A stretch of 62,136 bases of DNA from Deltaproteobacteria bacterium. GTDB taxonomy: Bacteria > Myxococcota_A > JAADFL01. The stretch covers positions 1-62,136 of the forward strand of contig JAADFL010000202.1 of the NCBI GenBank assembly GCA_013152945.1, in the 5' to 3' direction. A model generated the notes under the pieces. That model saw nothing but the letters and a program-made list of their open reading frames with translations. It made no database searches and had not been told where the DNA came from. This document shows, piece after piece, positions 7,339 through 16,478 of this stretch. The stretch's first letter is position 1. The number at the start of each line of letters is the position of its first letter. A program made the translations under genes and the position numbers.

Positions 7339-9249
7339 CTATCTTTTCCACCAGTTCGGCACGCAACCGTCCCAGTCCTGCGAATAGTACCTGGTCCCAA
7401 GCGTGTCCCTGGATGTGTCCACCCGCTGGGACCTGGAACCCATGGTATAGTCGTGTGTCCACTTGGCGCCGCACGATGTATTGGTGAATTTGGCTGTGTT
7501 TGAGACAGGGTTGTCATAGACCGCCATGTCGTGGACATCGTCGATAGCAAGACCTTGTTGAGCACTGGTTACTGCATTGTAGTAAACAAAACCGCCGAAT
7601 ACATCGGTTTTGTACCAGGCATCCGAGCCCAAATACAAGCCGAACCCGCACATGTGGCTTGAACCGCAGTCCACGGTGTTGCCCGTGACTGCCGTGCCCG
7701 TGTAATCACCGCTCGTGCTCGGCCATGCGTGAATCATGAGGGCTGCGAAAGAGCTGCCGGAGAAATCATCGGTATGGCTTATTTTATTGTTCGAGATCAT
7801 GCACTGCTTGCAGCCGCCGAATATCAGGTCCACATCGGTATTATCTATGAATGTATTACCTACGAAGCTGGAATTTTGATAGTCATGAACAGTCAGGCCG
7901 TCGGCCCAGAGCATACTCTTGTCGTGCCGGCCATTGAAGGCGACCGTATCGGCCTGTACCACTACACCACTTCCCTGGCCGGTCACCTCGCACCCGGTGC
8001 CGCACAGCGCCGCCTTTGTCACGCTGTTGGTGAGTGAGCATCGGCTGCATACAATGCGCATGTTGTACCCGTAACCGGTGTCGCCGGCAGTGCAGTCGTT
8101 TCCGGAAGGCGTGTTCTGTCTCTCTGTTTTATTTCCGTCAACCACTATGTGATCGACCGAAGTGCCTTCTGCGAGCAATTCCAGGATGCCCGGTGAATCG
8201 TGAAACACGGTTGATGCCTTGAGCACGGCGCATCCATCTCCTGACAAGGGGCACGGGGGATCGTTCATGTTTTTGCCTTCGGTCTGGAGGACAACGGGTT
8301 TGGTTTGGATACGCACGTGGTGGTCGAGCCTGTAAACACCGGGCGGCAGTTGCACGATACTGTTTTTCTGCGCCGAGTCAATGCAGGACTGGATGGTTGC
8401 AGATGCATCCTGCTCCTTGTATGCCAGGGAACGGGCAGGTTCACACACAGACACATTGGCCCCACTGACCAGGATTGCCCTGGTTGGCGAATAATCGCCG
8501 AACCATTCCACATGTTCTTTGAGCATCCTCCACGTAAAGGCATACATGCCCGGTAATGACGGGGCCTTGATGGTAAAGCGAAATACCTTGACCATGCCGG
8601 TGGTGATGATTTCACCTTGATTCATATCGACCCTGGATACCGACCACTTATCATTGTCCTGCGGGTTCTGTGATCCCAGCTTGTAGTCGTCCTGCCTGGT
8701 CCAGGCTTCACGCCCTATGTTTCTGAACGAGACGGTTACCTCGATAGATTTGCCGGGTTCTATTTGCGAAGGGACATCAAGAGAGACGAACTCGGAATCA
8801 CGTGGAACATCGGGGTACGTACTCGTGTCTGTGTCTGTATCCGTGTCTGTGTCAATGTCGGTGTCCGTGTCTGTGTCAATGTCGGTGTCCGTGTCTGTGT
8901 CAATGTCGGTGTCCGTGTCTGTATCCGTGTCCGTGTCTGTGTCCGTATCCGTGTCTGTGTCTGCATCCGTGTCAGTATCCGTATCCGTATCCGTGTCTGT
9001 GTCTGCATCCGTGTCTGTATCCGTGTCTGTGTCTGCATCCGTGTCTGTATCCGTGTCTGTGTCTGCATCCGTGTCCGTGTCTGTATCGGTATCAGTATCA
9101 GTGTCAGTGTCAGTGTCAGTGTCTGTGTCTATGTCTGTATCGCCACCAGGACTGCCTGTATTATTATGGCAATCCGAAACACCGAGCACCAACATTGCAA
9201 CCAATGCAACCAGTAATGAAAATCTAATTGATATCCTTTTTCTTCCCAT
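7339..9249 (-). CDS. Exported protein: Asp-Thr linker, NBR1-type Ig domain, parallel beta-helix
   Basis: The start at 9249 is chosen because GGAGGAG lies just upstream and the product then begins with a clean signal sequence; the longer frame to 9300 lacks this. The signal ends in VSDC, a poor lipobox with Asp at -1, so lipidation is uncertain. A ~100-residue Asp-Thr linker follows. Next comes an NBR1-type Ig-like domain (FRNIGREAWT, then SLPGMYAFTWRM), then a right-handed parallel beta-helix (LPPGVYRL; FVGNTFIDNT; MISNNKISH) like polysaccharide lyases and hydrolases. The product is a surface or secreted protein, perhaps carbohydrate-binding or carbohydrate-degrading; catalytic residues were not identified. 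Confidence 0.8.
   Translation of the reverse strand: MGRKRISIRFSLLVALVAMLVLGVSDCHNNTGSPGGDTDIDTDTDTDTDTDTDTDTDTDTDADTDTDTDTDADTDTDTDTDADTDTDTDTDTDTDADTDTDTDTDTDTDTDTDTDIDTDTDTDIDTDTDTDIDTDTDTDTDTSTYPDVPRDSEFVSLDVPSQIEPGKSIEVTVSFRNIGREAWTRQDDYKLGSQNPQDNDKWSVSRVDMNQGEIITTGMVKVFRFTIKAPSLPGMYAFTWRMLKEHVEWFGDYSPTRAILVSGANVSVCEPARSLAYKEQDASATIQSCIDSAQKNSIVQLPPGVYRLDHHVRIQTKPVVLQTEGKNMNDPPCPLSGDGCAVLKASTVFHDSPGILELLAEGTSVDHIVVDGNKTERQNTPSGNDCTAGDTGYGYNMRIVCSRCSLTNSVTKAALCGTGCEVTGQGSGVVVQADTVAFNGRHDKSMLWADGLTVHDYQNSSFVGNTFIDNTDVDLIFGGCKQCMISNNKISHTDDFSGSSFAALMIHAWPSTSGDYTGTAVTGNTVDCGSSHMCGFGLYLGSDAWYKTDVFGGFVYYNAVTSAQQGLAIDDVHDMAVYDNPVSNTAKFTNTSCGAKWTHDYTMGSRSQRVDTSRDTLGTRYYSQDWDGCVPNWWKR
8818..9140. 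repeat. Hexanucleotide-based low-complexity DNA coding an Asp-Thr linker
   Basis: An imperfect array of 6-bp units (gtgtct, gtatcc, gtgtcc and variants on the plus strand) encodes alternating Asp-Thr with occasional Ala or Ile on the minus strand. Longer internal duplications are visible (for example the recurring gtgtcaatgtcggtgtccgt). Such DNA is prone to slippage, so linker length may vary between strains. Confidence 0.85.
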
Positions 9250-9369
9250 TTTATCTCCTCCGGAATACGACATGTATCTTATTTTTGAATCATCTAACAA
9301 ACATTTTTCCCATTCAATGGCAATGAGAGATTGGGCAATCAGAAAATAGTGGGCCCTCGGTCCTCCCCT

Positions 9370-9413
9370 AAAGCCCTGAAGGGGCGTAATATGTTAGCCG
9401 GCGGCAATTCCCC
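9370..9413. repeat. Possible remnant of a dispersed palindromic element (GCCCTGAAGGGGC type)
   Basis: The 200-bp gap upstream of the beta-helix gene contains GCCCTGAAGGGGC (a small stem with TGAA loop), then a spacer ending in TAGCCGGCGG and a second G/C-rich block. This layout resembles dispersed 'AAGCCCTGAAAGGGC' elements I recall from other bacterial genomes. Only one copy is present here, so the assignment rests on recall and a visible hairpin. Confidence 0.3.
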
Positions 9414-9499
9414 TGGTATTTTGGCATTTTAATTCGGCTACCACATTATTAAAACATTCCCTTGATCTATTTACGAAAAGTAATCCTGGTGATGTTGAC

Positions 9500-11194
9500 C
9501 TATTTTTCCTGGTCGCTGGCTGAAAATGCAGGTTGCAGTAATTGAATACCAGGTTCGAAGGAAAATGACGGCACTCTTGACTTTTCCGCTTTTTGTACTG
9601 GGCGTGGCTGTTGGCCGGTGACAAATCGTGTTGATTGCGTCTCGCGGTCCATTTCCGAAAGAGCCATATTAAGCCTGGGCAGTACGTGATCTTGCGTGTA
9701 CCTGATCATGTGCTCCCCTTGAACTGCATGGATGATAGCCCATTTTAAGGTATGAGGGCTGGAATTGATGGCTTTGCCGAGTAAGCGCCAGAACAACTTA
9801 CGCCTTTTACTTCGAATACCAATCTTGTATACGGCCCGCATCAGGTTTTTAAGGTCTTCAACACCCTCTTTACCGCTCGTTGGAAGCGGCGCGGCCTTTT
9901 TTATGTAATTCTCACAGCGTGCATAGTAGGCTTTGGGATCGTAAAGGTCGGCCAGGAGGTTGCGGTACCCCTCGATCAGAGTACGCTCATCCATGGCAGG
10001 GATGAAATTAGGCCTGCCGAACTGGTCTCCGTTTGTGACTTCACGCAACCGTCCTTCTTTTTCAAGGCGTCGCCATAAAGCTGTTTCAGGCAGAGCAATT
10101 AGAATGCCTATCATGGCCAATGGAATCGCGCAGGATTGTATGAAAGTCCGTTGGGCTTCGAAGATTGCCGGTGTATCGGTATCAAAGCCGACTATAAATC
10201 CACCCATGACCTCCAAACCGCACTTGGTAAGGGAATCGATCGCTTCTTGGAGATTGACCGCCAGGTTTTGTTTTTTACCTGCTTCCTGGAGTGCTTCGGT
10301 CGATGGCGTTTCGATACCCACGAAAATCGAACGAAAGCCGGCGTTGATCATGTTTTGTATCAAGGCTGGATCGTCCGCAAGGTTTATACTGGCCTCTGTA
10401 TAGAAATCGAAGGGCCGCCCGTTGGCTTCCTGCCAATCGGCGATTTTCGGAAGGAGAGTCCTGACAGCACGCTTGTTCCCGATAAAGTTGTCGTCGACAA
10501 AGAAGATGCTGCCTTGAAAACCGAGCCTATTCAGGATAGTCAGTTCATTGATGACTTGATCGTCGGTCTTGACCCTTGAAGCGTGTCCGAAGATTTCCAC
10601 GATATCGCAGAATTCACAGTTGAAGGGACAACCCCGGGAGTACTGTATCGACATGCTGGTGTATTTGCCGATATCCAAGAGATCGAATCTCGGCGCCATG
10701 GCCTTTTTCATGTCCGGGTGGTTTTCGGGAGCACCAAGGCATACCGGGACGGCCGGCCCCGGTTCTGCAGCCAATCCATGTGCTTTCAAGGAAGATATGG
10801 CGTCAATTAATTCATCTTCCCGGTTTTCGACCTCACCCTGAACGATTAGGTCCACGTCCGAGAAGAGTTCCGGAGATGTAGTGGGCGCCGGACCGCCTAC
10901 AACAATCGGCCGGCCGATTCGGCGTGCCCGGTCTATTACCATCCTCATCGAGTCCATTTGTACCAGCATGCCGCCCATGAGCACGACATCCGCCCAGTAC
11001 AGATCTCTGTCCTCGACCGGGCTGATATTGAGATCAACCAATCGCATGTCCCAGTCGAGTGGCAGGTACGATGCCAATGTGATGAGCCCCAGGGGCGGCA
11101 GGGAAGCCTGTTTATTGACTATTGCAAGGCTTTCCTGGAATCCCCAGTAGGTGGTTGGAAATTCGGGGTGGACGAGTAATATTTTCTTTTTCAT
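9500..11194 (-). CDS. B12-binding-domain radical SAM enzyme (DUF4070-type C-terminus)
   Basis: 564 residues. Residues ~1-145 have the Rossmann-like cobalamin-binding fold (start KKKILLVHPEFPTTYWG; GGPAPTTSPE). The radical SAM [4Fe-4S] site is C189/C193/C196 in SRGCPFNCEFC. The C-terminal ~180 residues match the DUF4070 style of the family that includes hopanoid-modifying enzymes such as HpnP/HpnR and other methyltransferases. The canonical DxHxxG cobalamin loop was not seen, which is common in this class. The substrate is unknown; a lipid or secondary-metabolite C-methylation role is an inference from family membership. No good ribosome site precedes the ATG. Confidence 0.85.
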   Translation of the reverse strand: MKKKILLVHPEFPTTYWGFQESLAIVNKQASLPPLGLITLASYLPLDWDMRLVDLNISPVEDRDLYWADVVLMGGMLVQMDSMRMVIDRARRIGRPIVVGGPAPTTSPELFSDVDLIVQGEVENREDELIDAISSLKAHGLAAEPGPAVPVCLGAPENHPDMKKAMAPRFDLLDIGKYTSMSIQYSRGCPFNCEFCDIVEIFGHASRVKTDDQVINELTILNRLGFQGSIFFVDDNFIGNKRAVRTLLPKIADWQEANGRPFDFYTEASINLADDPALIQNMINAGFRSIFVGIETPSTEALQEAGKKQNLAVNLQEAIDSLTKCGLEVMGGFIVGFDTDTPAIFEAQRTFIQSCAIPLAMIGILIALPETALWRRLEKEGRLREVTNGDQFGRPNFIPAMDERTLIEGYRNLLADLYDPKAYYARCENYIKKAAPLPTSGKEGVEDLKNLMRAVYKIGIRSKRRKLFWRLLGKAINSSPHTLKWAIIHAVQGEHMIRYTQDHVLPRLNMALSEMDRETQSTRFVTGQQPRPVQKAEKSRVPSFSFEPGIQLLQPAFSASDQEK

Positions 11195-11300
11195 GGTAAG
11201 GAGTATGACAGGGAGATGTCATGAAATTGTCATGGATAAAAAATTTTTCAGCTATTTGATCATCCTACTTGTTCAGATAATGAAAAATCGCGTATGGCCG

Positions 11301-12095
11301 TCAGGTCCCGATTGTTATCTGACCGTGATGTGTCTTTACGGGCCTTATATTCTCTTCGTACCCGGGAGTTAGGCGCATCTCGATTTCAGCCATCAGGGCG
11401 GGCGAAAGCACTATATTGTTGTGTCCAAGTCCCGGGATGACCACACATTCGCTTCCATCAAGGCGCATACTCTCCCGTGGCAGGACAAACAGGTCCTTGT
11501 CACCGTACAGCGACACATAATGGACCTTGTCATGGATGTGGCTGCCGTCATTGAGTTCGGCCAGGAATTTCGAGTCTGGCAACATGGCGCATGTCACGGC
11601 TGTAGGGAAGTAATGCGCCAGGTGTGTGCCGTAATTCGGCGTGGAGATAAGAAAAACCCTTTTGACAGGATGCTGGTTTGGATAGAGCTGTAGATAGCGC
11701 CGGATGATGAGACCCCCAAGGCTGTGACCTATGAGGGTGAGCGGTTCCCCCGGACCAGGAGGAGCCTGCTCCAGTACCTTGTCCAGAAAGCACAGCAACC
11801 CGAATGCGGAATCATCGAAATCGGCGTTGGTATCGTAATCGAACGCAAAGCCGGCCCCGTGTCCCTTTGCAGCCTGGTAATAACGAAGCAGACCCAAGCT
11901 GCCGGATCCAACGCCGGTGCCGTGCAGGTAGACCACGGGTCTGCCGCCGTCCAGCCAGTGGTTGCAGCGCGATACTTGTCCCAGAAATGACAGCCCCAGC
12001 AAGGCCAGGCCCGAGCCGAACTCACGGGGCACGTTCCACGCCTGCGGCAAAAGTCCTCTTTTTTTCTCCTGACCGGTTTTTTCGTTCTTTTTCAT
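11301..12095 (-). CDS. Alpha/beta-hydrolase, triacylglycerol-lipase type
   Basis: 264 residues. VVYLHGTG gives the oxyanion-loop strand and GHSLGG is the nucleophile elbow with Ser. A late His is in PGLGHNNI, and an Asp in YGDKDLFV is a candidate third triad member. This is the PGAP1/lipase-like branch of the fold. A short hydrophobic stretch near residues 25-40 may be a signal anchor, but no clear cleavage site is seen. GGAG lies 8 bases before the ATG. It should hydrolyse lipid or carboxyl esters; the substrate is unknown. It lies ~100 bp upstream of the radical SAM gene on the same strand. Confidence 0.85.
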   Translation of the reverse strand: MKKNEKTGQEKKRGLLPQAWNVPREFGSGLALLGLSFLGQVSRCNHWLDGGRPVVYLHGTGVGSGSLGLLRYYQAAKGHGAGFAFDYDTNADFDDSAFGLLCFLDKVLEQAPPGPGEPLTLIGHSLGGLIIRRYLQLYPNQHPVKRVFLISTPNYGTHLAHYFPTAVTCAMLPDSKFLAELNDGSHIHDKVHYVSLYGDKDLFVLPRESMRLDGSECVVIPGLGHNNIVLSPALMAEIEMRLTPGYEENIRPVKTHHGQITIGT

Positions 12096-12182
12096 TGTTC
12101 GGCTCCTTACCTACAATATGTAATATAATAGATTACAAAATATTACAAGAAATAATTTTTTTTCAGTGTTATTGGCCTTACA

Positions 12183-12734
12183 TCAGGCAGGGTCTTTTTT
12201 TCGGGCAAGGGCTATTGCTGCTTCATAGCAACCAGTGCAGGCGAAAAACAATGGACGGCCATCCGGAGCCAGGCCCATTTGCACGTCCTGCCCCGGGTAC
12301 ATGGTGGTGCCGCATTTGCCGCATGCGAGCCTGCGGTTCAAGGTAACAGTCTGCCAGGCCACGGGTTGTTCCGCTTCAATGGACCGGTTTCGAACAAATG
12401 ACACAGCGACCGCAGGAGTATTGGACCGTGGCGCCTGACCAGGGCCGGGTCCTTGCTTGCTTGGTGTGTTGTCGCCTGCTGAAAGTGCCTCGGCAATGTT
12501 GACGCTCTCCTCGACCACGCCGTCCACGAGGTGCAACGAGTCTTCGAGCACTATCCGAATGAGGTTGGAAACCGGGATTTTCAATAACCTGGCTCGTTGC
12601 AGCACTTGTTGATAAAGTGATGGCGTGATGCGTGTCTGTACCAATCGATCCTTGCGTTCATTGCGGCTGCGGTGTTTCCCATCGCTTTCACCAGTGCTTT
12701 GTTCGTGTCTTCCCGGATTCCTTTTTCTTGCCAT
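12183..12734 (-). CDS. Ribbon-helix-helix plus zinc-knuckle small protein
   Basis: 183 residues. A basic N-terminus (ARKRNPGR; RSRNERKDR) leads into RLVQTRITPSLYQQVLQRA, followed by a helix pair, which fits an RHH DNA-binding domain at ~30-75. A Pro/Gly-rich linker follows. The C-terminus holds CGKC and CTGC 28 residues apart, a likely four-cysteine zinc site. It is probably a DNA-binding regulator, though the target is not visible. GGGAA precedes the ATG. Confidence 0.65.
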   Translation of the reverse strand: MARKRNPGRHEQSTGESDGKHRSRNERKDRLVQTRITPSLYQQVLQRARLLKIPVSNLIRIVLEDSLHLVDGVVEESVNIAEALSAGDNTPSKQGPGPGQAPRSNTPAVAVSFVRNRSIEAEQPVAWQTVTLNRRLACGKCGTTMYPGQDVQMGLAPDGRPLFFACTGCYEAAIALARKKDPA

Positions 12735-12850
12735 TTGTTTCCCTCAAGGCTTCAACGTATTACATTGTATTACTCCGGTGTAACTGCGTCAAGATAGGTG
12801 CCGACCGGCTTGCTTTTTAAAAGCGGAAACGGGCGGAAATAAATTTGGGC

Positions 12851-15310
12851 CTAGATATCCAGGAGCGTTATTGTCACGCCATTGCCGCCTTCCGATTGTT
12901 TTCCCTGTCGCCAGTCCTTGACATAGGTCAGGTTATCCAACAGGTCGCGAACCGATTGCCTCAAGGCTCCTGTGCCGTGTCCATGTATGATCATGGCAAA
13001 AGGTTCCTCGCGCCTGAACAAGTCATCAAGGAAGGATGTAACCCTTTCTCGTGCCTCTGAAACACGCATTCCCCGTACATCGCAAGTTGTTTCGGATGTT
13101 ACGTAAGCTTGTTCAAGATCAGCCTCGGCAGGAGTTAAAGAGAGATGCCTGTCAAACGTGGCTCCGTGTTTGTTATTCTTTAATTTTTCCGCCTTGTCCT
13201 TGTCTTCCGCCTTGTCCTCTTCCGCATTGTCACCAAGAATACGAATATCGGATAAATTAAACCTGCCTTCGATATTGCCGAGCCTGACGTTTACCTTGCC
13301 CCCTTTCGGGCTTGACAACACTTGTCCCGGCTTTCCCAAAGGCACTATGGTCACTTTCGTCCCTGGCAAAAGCAGGGATGGATTCTCTATGCTAAAGGAC
13401 CCGGTTGAAGCCCGTACATTTGCCTGGTGACCTTTTTGTCCTGAAACGCTTTTTGCCTGCTTTTTGAATTCTTGTAGTTGGTCCCTGGCCTTTTTGACAA
13501 GTTTCAGCGAACCTTTTTTCTGTGCCTCTCTTACCAGCACGGCAAGCTTGCTTTCGGTTTGCTCAAAGAGACTTTCCAGCTTTTCATATTGCTTTCGAAG
13601 TTTTTCCTCGTCGTCCTTGAGCTTTGCCTCCTTAAGGGAAAATCTTTGTTTCTCCTTTTCCACGATTCGCTCGAGTTCCTGTTTAGCGGCTTTTTTTTCT
13701 TTTTCCACTTCCCTGATTCGTTCATGAAGGTCTTCAAGCAATTTCTCCATGCCCATGGCCTTCGACCCGCACAGTTTTGACGCCCTGTCGATTATTGTAC
13801 CGGGCAAGCCGACTTTTTCAGCCAATCTGAAAGCATTGCTGGCTCCCGGAAGCCCATAGCTCAGTCTATATGTGGGCCTGTTTTTTTCAGGGTCCAGCGT
13901 TACGCTCGCATTTTCAAAGTCATCCCTGGTCTCTGCTATGGCTTTGAGCGCAAAATAGTGGGATGTCACAGCAAGGAAAGCCCCCTTTTCAGCCAAGTGC
14001 TCGACAATGGCAACCGCAAGGGCCGAGCCCTGTTCCGGGTCGGTGCCAACCGCCAGTTCATCCAATAGCAGGAGGTCGCCCGGGTTGGCTTTTCCGGCCA
14101 TCTCGGCAATGTTGGACAAGTGTGCTGAAAATGTGGACTTGGAGTCCAGCAGGCTTTGGTCATCACCCATGTCCGTGAATATGGATGAAGGGTGCGGTAA
14201 AACACAACCAGGCCCGGCAGGGATATGCAGGCCTGTGCCGGCCATCAGGGTGAGCAGCCCCAAGGTCTTGAGTGTAACCGTCTTACCCCCTGCATTGGCT
14301 CCGCTGATAATCAGAACATTAGATCCGCCACCCAGGCGGATATCGTTGGCAACGACTTTTTCCCCGGCAAGTTCCAACAGCGGATGTCGTGCCGACGGCA
14401 GGTTCCAGGAACAACCATCTTCCGGCTCTCCGGGTATTGCCGCGTTCAGTTCTTTGGACAGCAGGGCTGATGCACGGATTAGGTCCAATTCGGCCATTGA
14501 TGTTAAAATATCTTTTATTTCTTCGAGCCTGTTTGAAAGCTTTTGCGAAATACCCGCCAGGATTTTGAACTCCTCCCTCTCCAGGTCAGCCTTTGCGCCC
14601 AGGAGCTTGTTGTTGATTTCAACCATTTCCGGTGGTTCGAGGAACACGGTCTGCCCGGAATCCGAGTAGTGGTGGACTATTCCGCCCACCTTGTTCTTGT
14701 ACTCGGTCTTGACAGGTAATACATAACGTTCTCCCCTGACAGTGAAATAATCGTCTTGCAGGAACAATGCCATCTGGTTGGATTCTACGAGTTTTTCGAT
14801 TCTTGTTCTTGCAGTGCCCTGAAGGCCGTGCACCTTTTGTCTCAGCTCTGCGAGGCCCGGGCTTGCCCAGTCTACGAGGCGGGCGTTTTCATCGAATTTA
14901 TCCAGGATCTCGTCCGGCAATCCACCCATGTCCGGCATGTGTTCGGCCATTTCGGCAAGCCTGGGACACATGTCTTTCGATTCGAGCAGCATGAGCCTGG
15001 TCCTGGATGCTGCCGACAGGGCTACACATACAGCGGTTATCTCGTCCACATCCAGGGGCGCTTGTTTCTTAAGCCTGGAGAAGAGAGGAGCGAAGTCCAA
15101 GGATTCGCCAAAGGAGATATCCTTACCGGCGTCGAGCAGTTCTATCAGTTCTCCTACTGCATCGCTTCTTGCTTTTGCTGACGAGTGTTGCGCCAGTGGA
15201 AGCAGATGTCGACACAAGTTCCTTCCAGCCTCGGTGGCTGCATAGGATGCGAGGTGAGATGCGAGCCGTGACCATTCGAGGTCTCTTAAGGTTCTTTCAG
15301 TCGCTTGCAT
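12851..15310 (-). CDS. mutS2: MutS2 (endonuclease MutS2-type ATPase with Smr domain)
   Basis: 819 residues, within the usual length of ~780-820. It has the MutS core and clamp helices, a Walker A ISGANAGGKT near residue 340, and a Walker B/signature region LLLLDELAVGTDPEQGSALA. A long Lys/Glu-rich coiled coil covers ~520-640. The C-terminal Smr domain begins DVRGMRVSEA and includes IIHGHGTGALR (HGxGxGxLR motif). Family roles are suppression of recombination and rescue of collided ribosomes. Both ATPase and Smr motifs look intact, so it should be active. Confidence 0.97.
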   Translation of the reverse strand: MQATERTLRDLEWSRLASHLASYAATEAGRNLCRHLLPLAQHSSAKARSDAVGELIELLDAGKDISFGESLDFAPLFSRLKKQAPLDVDEITAVCVALSAASRTRLMLLESKDMCPRLAEMAEHMPDMGGLPDEILDKFDENARLVDWASPGLAELRQKVHGLQGTARTRIEKLVESNQMALFLQDDYFTVRGERYVLPVKTEYKNKVGGIVHHYSDSGQTVFLEPPEMVEINNKLLGAKADLEREEFKILAGISQKLSNRLEEIKDILTSMAELDLIRASALLSKELNAAIPGEPEDGCSWNLPSARHPLLELAGEKVVANDIRLGGGSNVLIISGANAGGKTVTLKTLGLLTLMAGTGLHIPAGPGCVLPHPSSIFTDMGDDQSLLDSKSTFSAHLSNIAEMAGKANPGDLLLLDELAVGTDPEQGSALAVAIVEHLAEKGAFLAVTSHYFALKAIAETRDDFENASVTLDPEKNRPTYRLSYGLPGASNAFRLAEKVGLPGTIIDRASKLCGSKAMGMEKLLEDLHERIREVEKEKKAAKQELERIVEKEKQRFSLKEAKLKDDEEKLRKQYEKLESLFEQTESKLAVLVREAQKKGSLKLVKKARDQLQEFKKQAKSVSGQKGHQANVRASTGSFSIENPSLLLPGTKVTIVPLGKPGQVLSSPKGGKVNVRLGNIEGRFNLSDIRILGDNAEEDKAEDKDKAEKLKNNKHGATFDRHLSLTPAEADLEQAYVTSETTCDVRGMRVSEARERVTSFLDDLFRREEPFAMIIHGHGTGALRQSVRDLLDNLTYVKDWRQGKQSEGGNGVTITLLDI

Positions 15311-15432
15311 TATATTTCAAGGCCGACCAAACAGGGCCGGGAAAGACTGTCGACGGCAATTCCAAAAACTAATGCACGGCTAAAAACCATAGTCCAAAAC
15401 ATCCGGCCATGGAAACCGCGGATTTTCAGGAG

Positions 15433-16077
15433 TTATTGTTCCGGAAAGAAGGCGTCGCAAGTGAAGTCTTTGATAGATGCCTTGCAATCTATTTCCTGTG
15501 CTTGCACGTAACCGTGCCAAAGAGGATTGGCCTTTCTACCGCCATCACCTATCAGGCAAAGCAACATGTTGTTTTCGTAGTAAGGTTTTGTCGAATCAAA
15601 CTGGCATAGACACGTGCGCCAGGTCAGTTCATCACACGGATTGCATTCATTGTCGGTCATCATTTGGATGAACTCTTTGGCAGCCCTTCTTTTTATACTA
15701 TCAGGGCATTTTGTTGCCACAAGCTCGTCCTGCCGGCACTCGTACAAAGGAGCGAGAAGGCTGACTCTGGTATCATAAAGAAGCTGCTCATGTTGACTTT
15801 TGGATAGGCTGGGATTGCAGGCGTCTTTATCGTCGCTCGGGTTGTAACAAATATGTTTGTCGCTGCAGACTTCGTCGACGAGACAGTCGAGTTTATCTTT
15901 GCAGGACCGGCAGAAGAAGCCGAAATCCATCTGCCTCAGCTTCAGCCAAACCGCGTCTTTAACATTATCACAGTCTGCATAACTTGCGATGGGTATAACT
16001 CCCAGGTCGTTGCAGGCTGGTACGATCAATGCCAGTAAACCCAGAGATGCAAGGAACTTTATATTTAAGTTTCTCAC
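15433..16077 (-). CDS. Cysteine-rich lipoprotein of unknown function
   Basis: The start is a GTG at 16077 with GGAGT five bases before it. The signal peptide ends in the lipobox VPAC near residue 22. The ~190-residue mature part contains about 16 Cys, including FFCRSCKDKLDCLVDEVC and CNPCDELTWRTCLC, implying disulfides in the periplasm or at the surface. No family recognised. The repeat array and the divergently transcribed GH16 gene lie just upstream. Confidence 0.7.
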   Translation of the reverse strand: MRNLNIKFLASLGLLALIVPACNDLGVIPIASYADCDNVKDAVWLKLRQMDFGFFCRSCKDKLDCLVDEVCSDKHICYNPSDDKDACNPSLSKSQHEQLLYDTRVSLLAPLYECRQDELVATKCPDSIKRRAAKEFIQMMTDNECNPCDELTWRTCLCQFDSTKPYYENNMLLCLIGDGGRKANPLWHGYVQAQEIDCKASIKDFTCDAFFPEQ

Positions 16078-16184
16078 GATTCACTCCTATCAGTACAAGG
16101 GACCGACATCCCAAACCTATTGAAAGCCGGATTTATCACCCTTTGTTTAGTTGTGTCAAGGCTTAAGTAAAGATTGTGTGGTAG

Positions 16185-16418
16185 TAGGGGCGGATTTGAT
16201 ATCCGCCCGATCGGATTTGATATCCGCCCGATCGGATTTGATATCCGCCCGATCGGATTTGATATCCGCCCCGGATTTGATATCCGCCCGATCGGATTTG
16301 ATATCCGCCCGATCGGATTTGATATCCGCCCGATCGGATTTGATATCCGCCCAATCGGATTTGATATCCGCCCAATCGGATTTGATATCCGCCCAATCGG
16401 ATTTGATATCCGCACCTA
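16185..16418. repeat. Tandem array of 11 palindromic 21-bp repeats
   Basis: Units begin at 16191, 16212, 16233, 16254, 16272, 16293, 16314, 16335, 16356, 16377 and 16398. The unit is CGGATTTGATATCCGCCCGAT; each can form a CGGAT/ATCCG stem with loop TTGAT. Unit 4 is 3 bp short (18 bp). Junctions read GAT in the first units (making a GATC site) and AAT in units 8-10. The first unit is preceded by GTAGGGG, giving an 8-bp stem GGGCGGAT/ATCCGCCC. The array fills most of the intergenic space and ends ~60 bp before the GH16 start codon. Confidence 0.97.
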
Positions 16419-16478
16419 GTGCTTGAGAAAAAGAAGATTATATTCCATTCATATATACTGCAAGAATGGAGGTCCCCC

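Noticed and set aside
8717-9349. 210-codon plus-strand frame made of Ser-Val repeats
   Set aside because: It is the complement of the Asp-Thr linker; the minus-strand gene has signal peptide, ribosome site and domains. The same holds for the frame at 57907-58296.
16191-16418. CRISPR array
   Set aside because: Units are contiguous with no unique spacers and only 21 bp long; no cas genes nearby.
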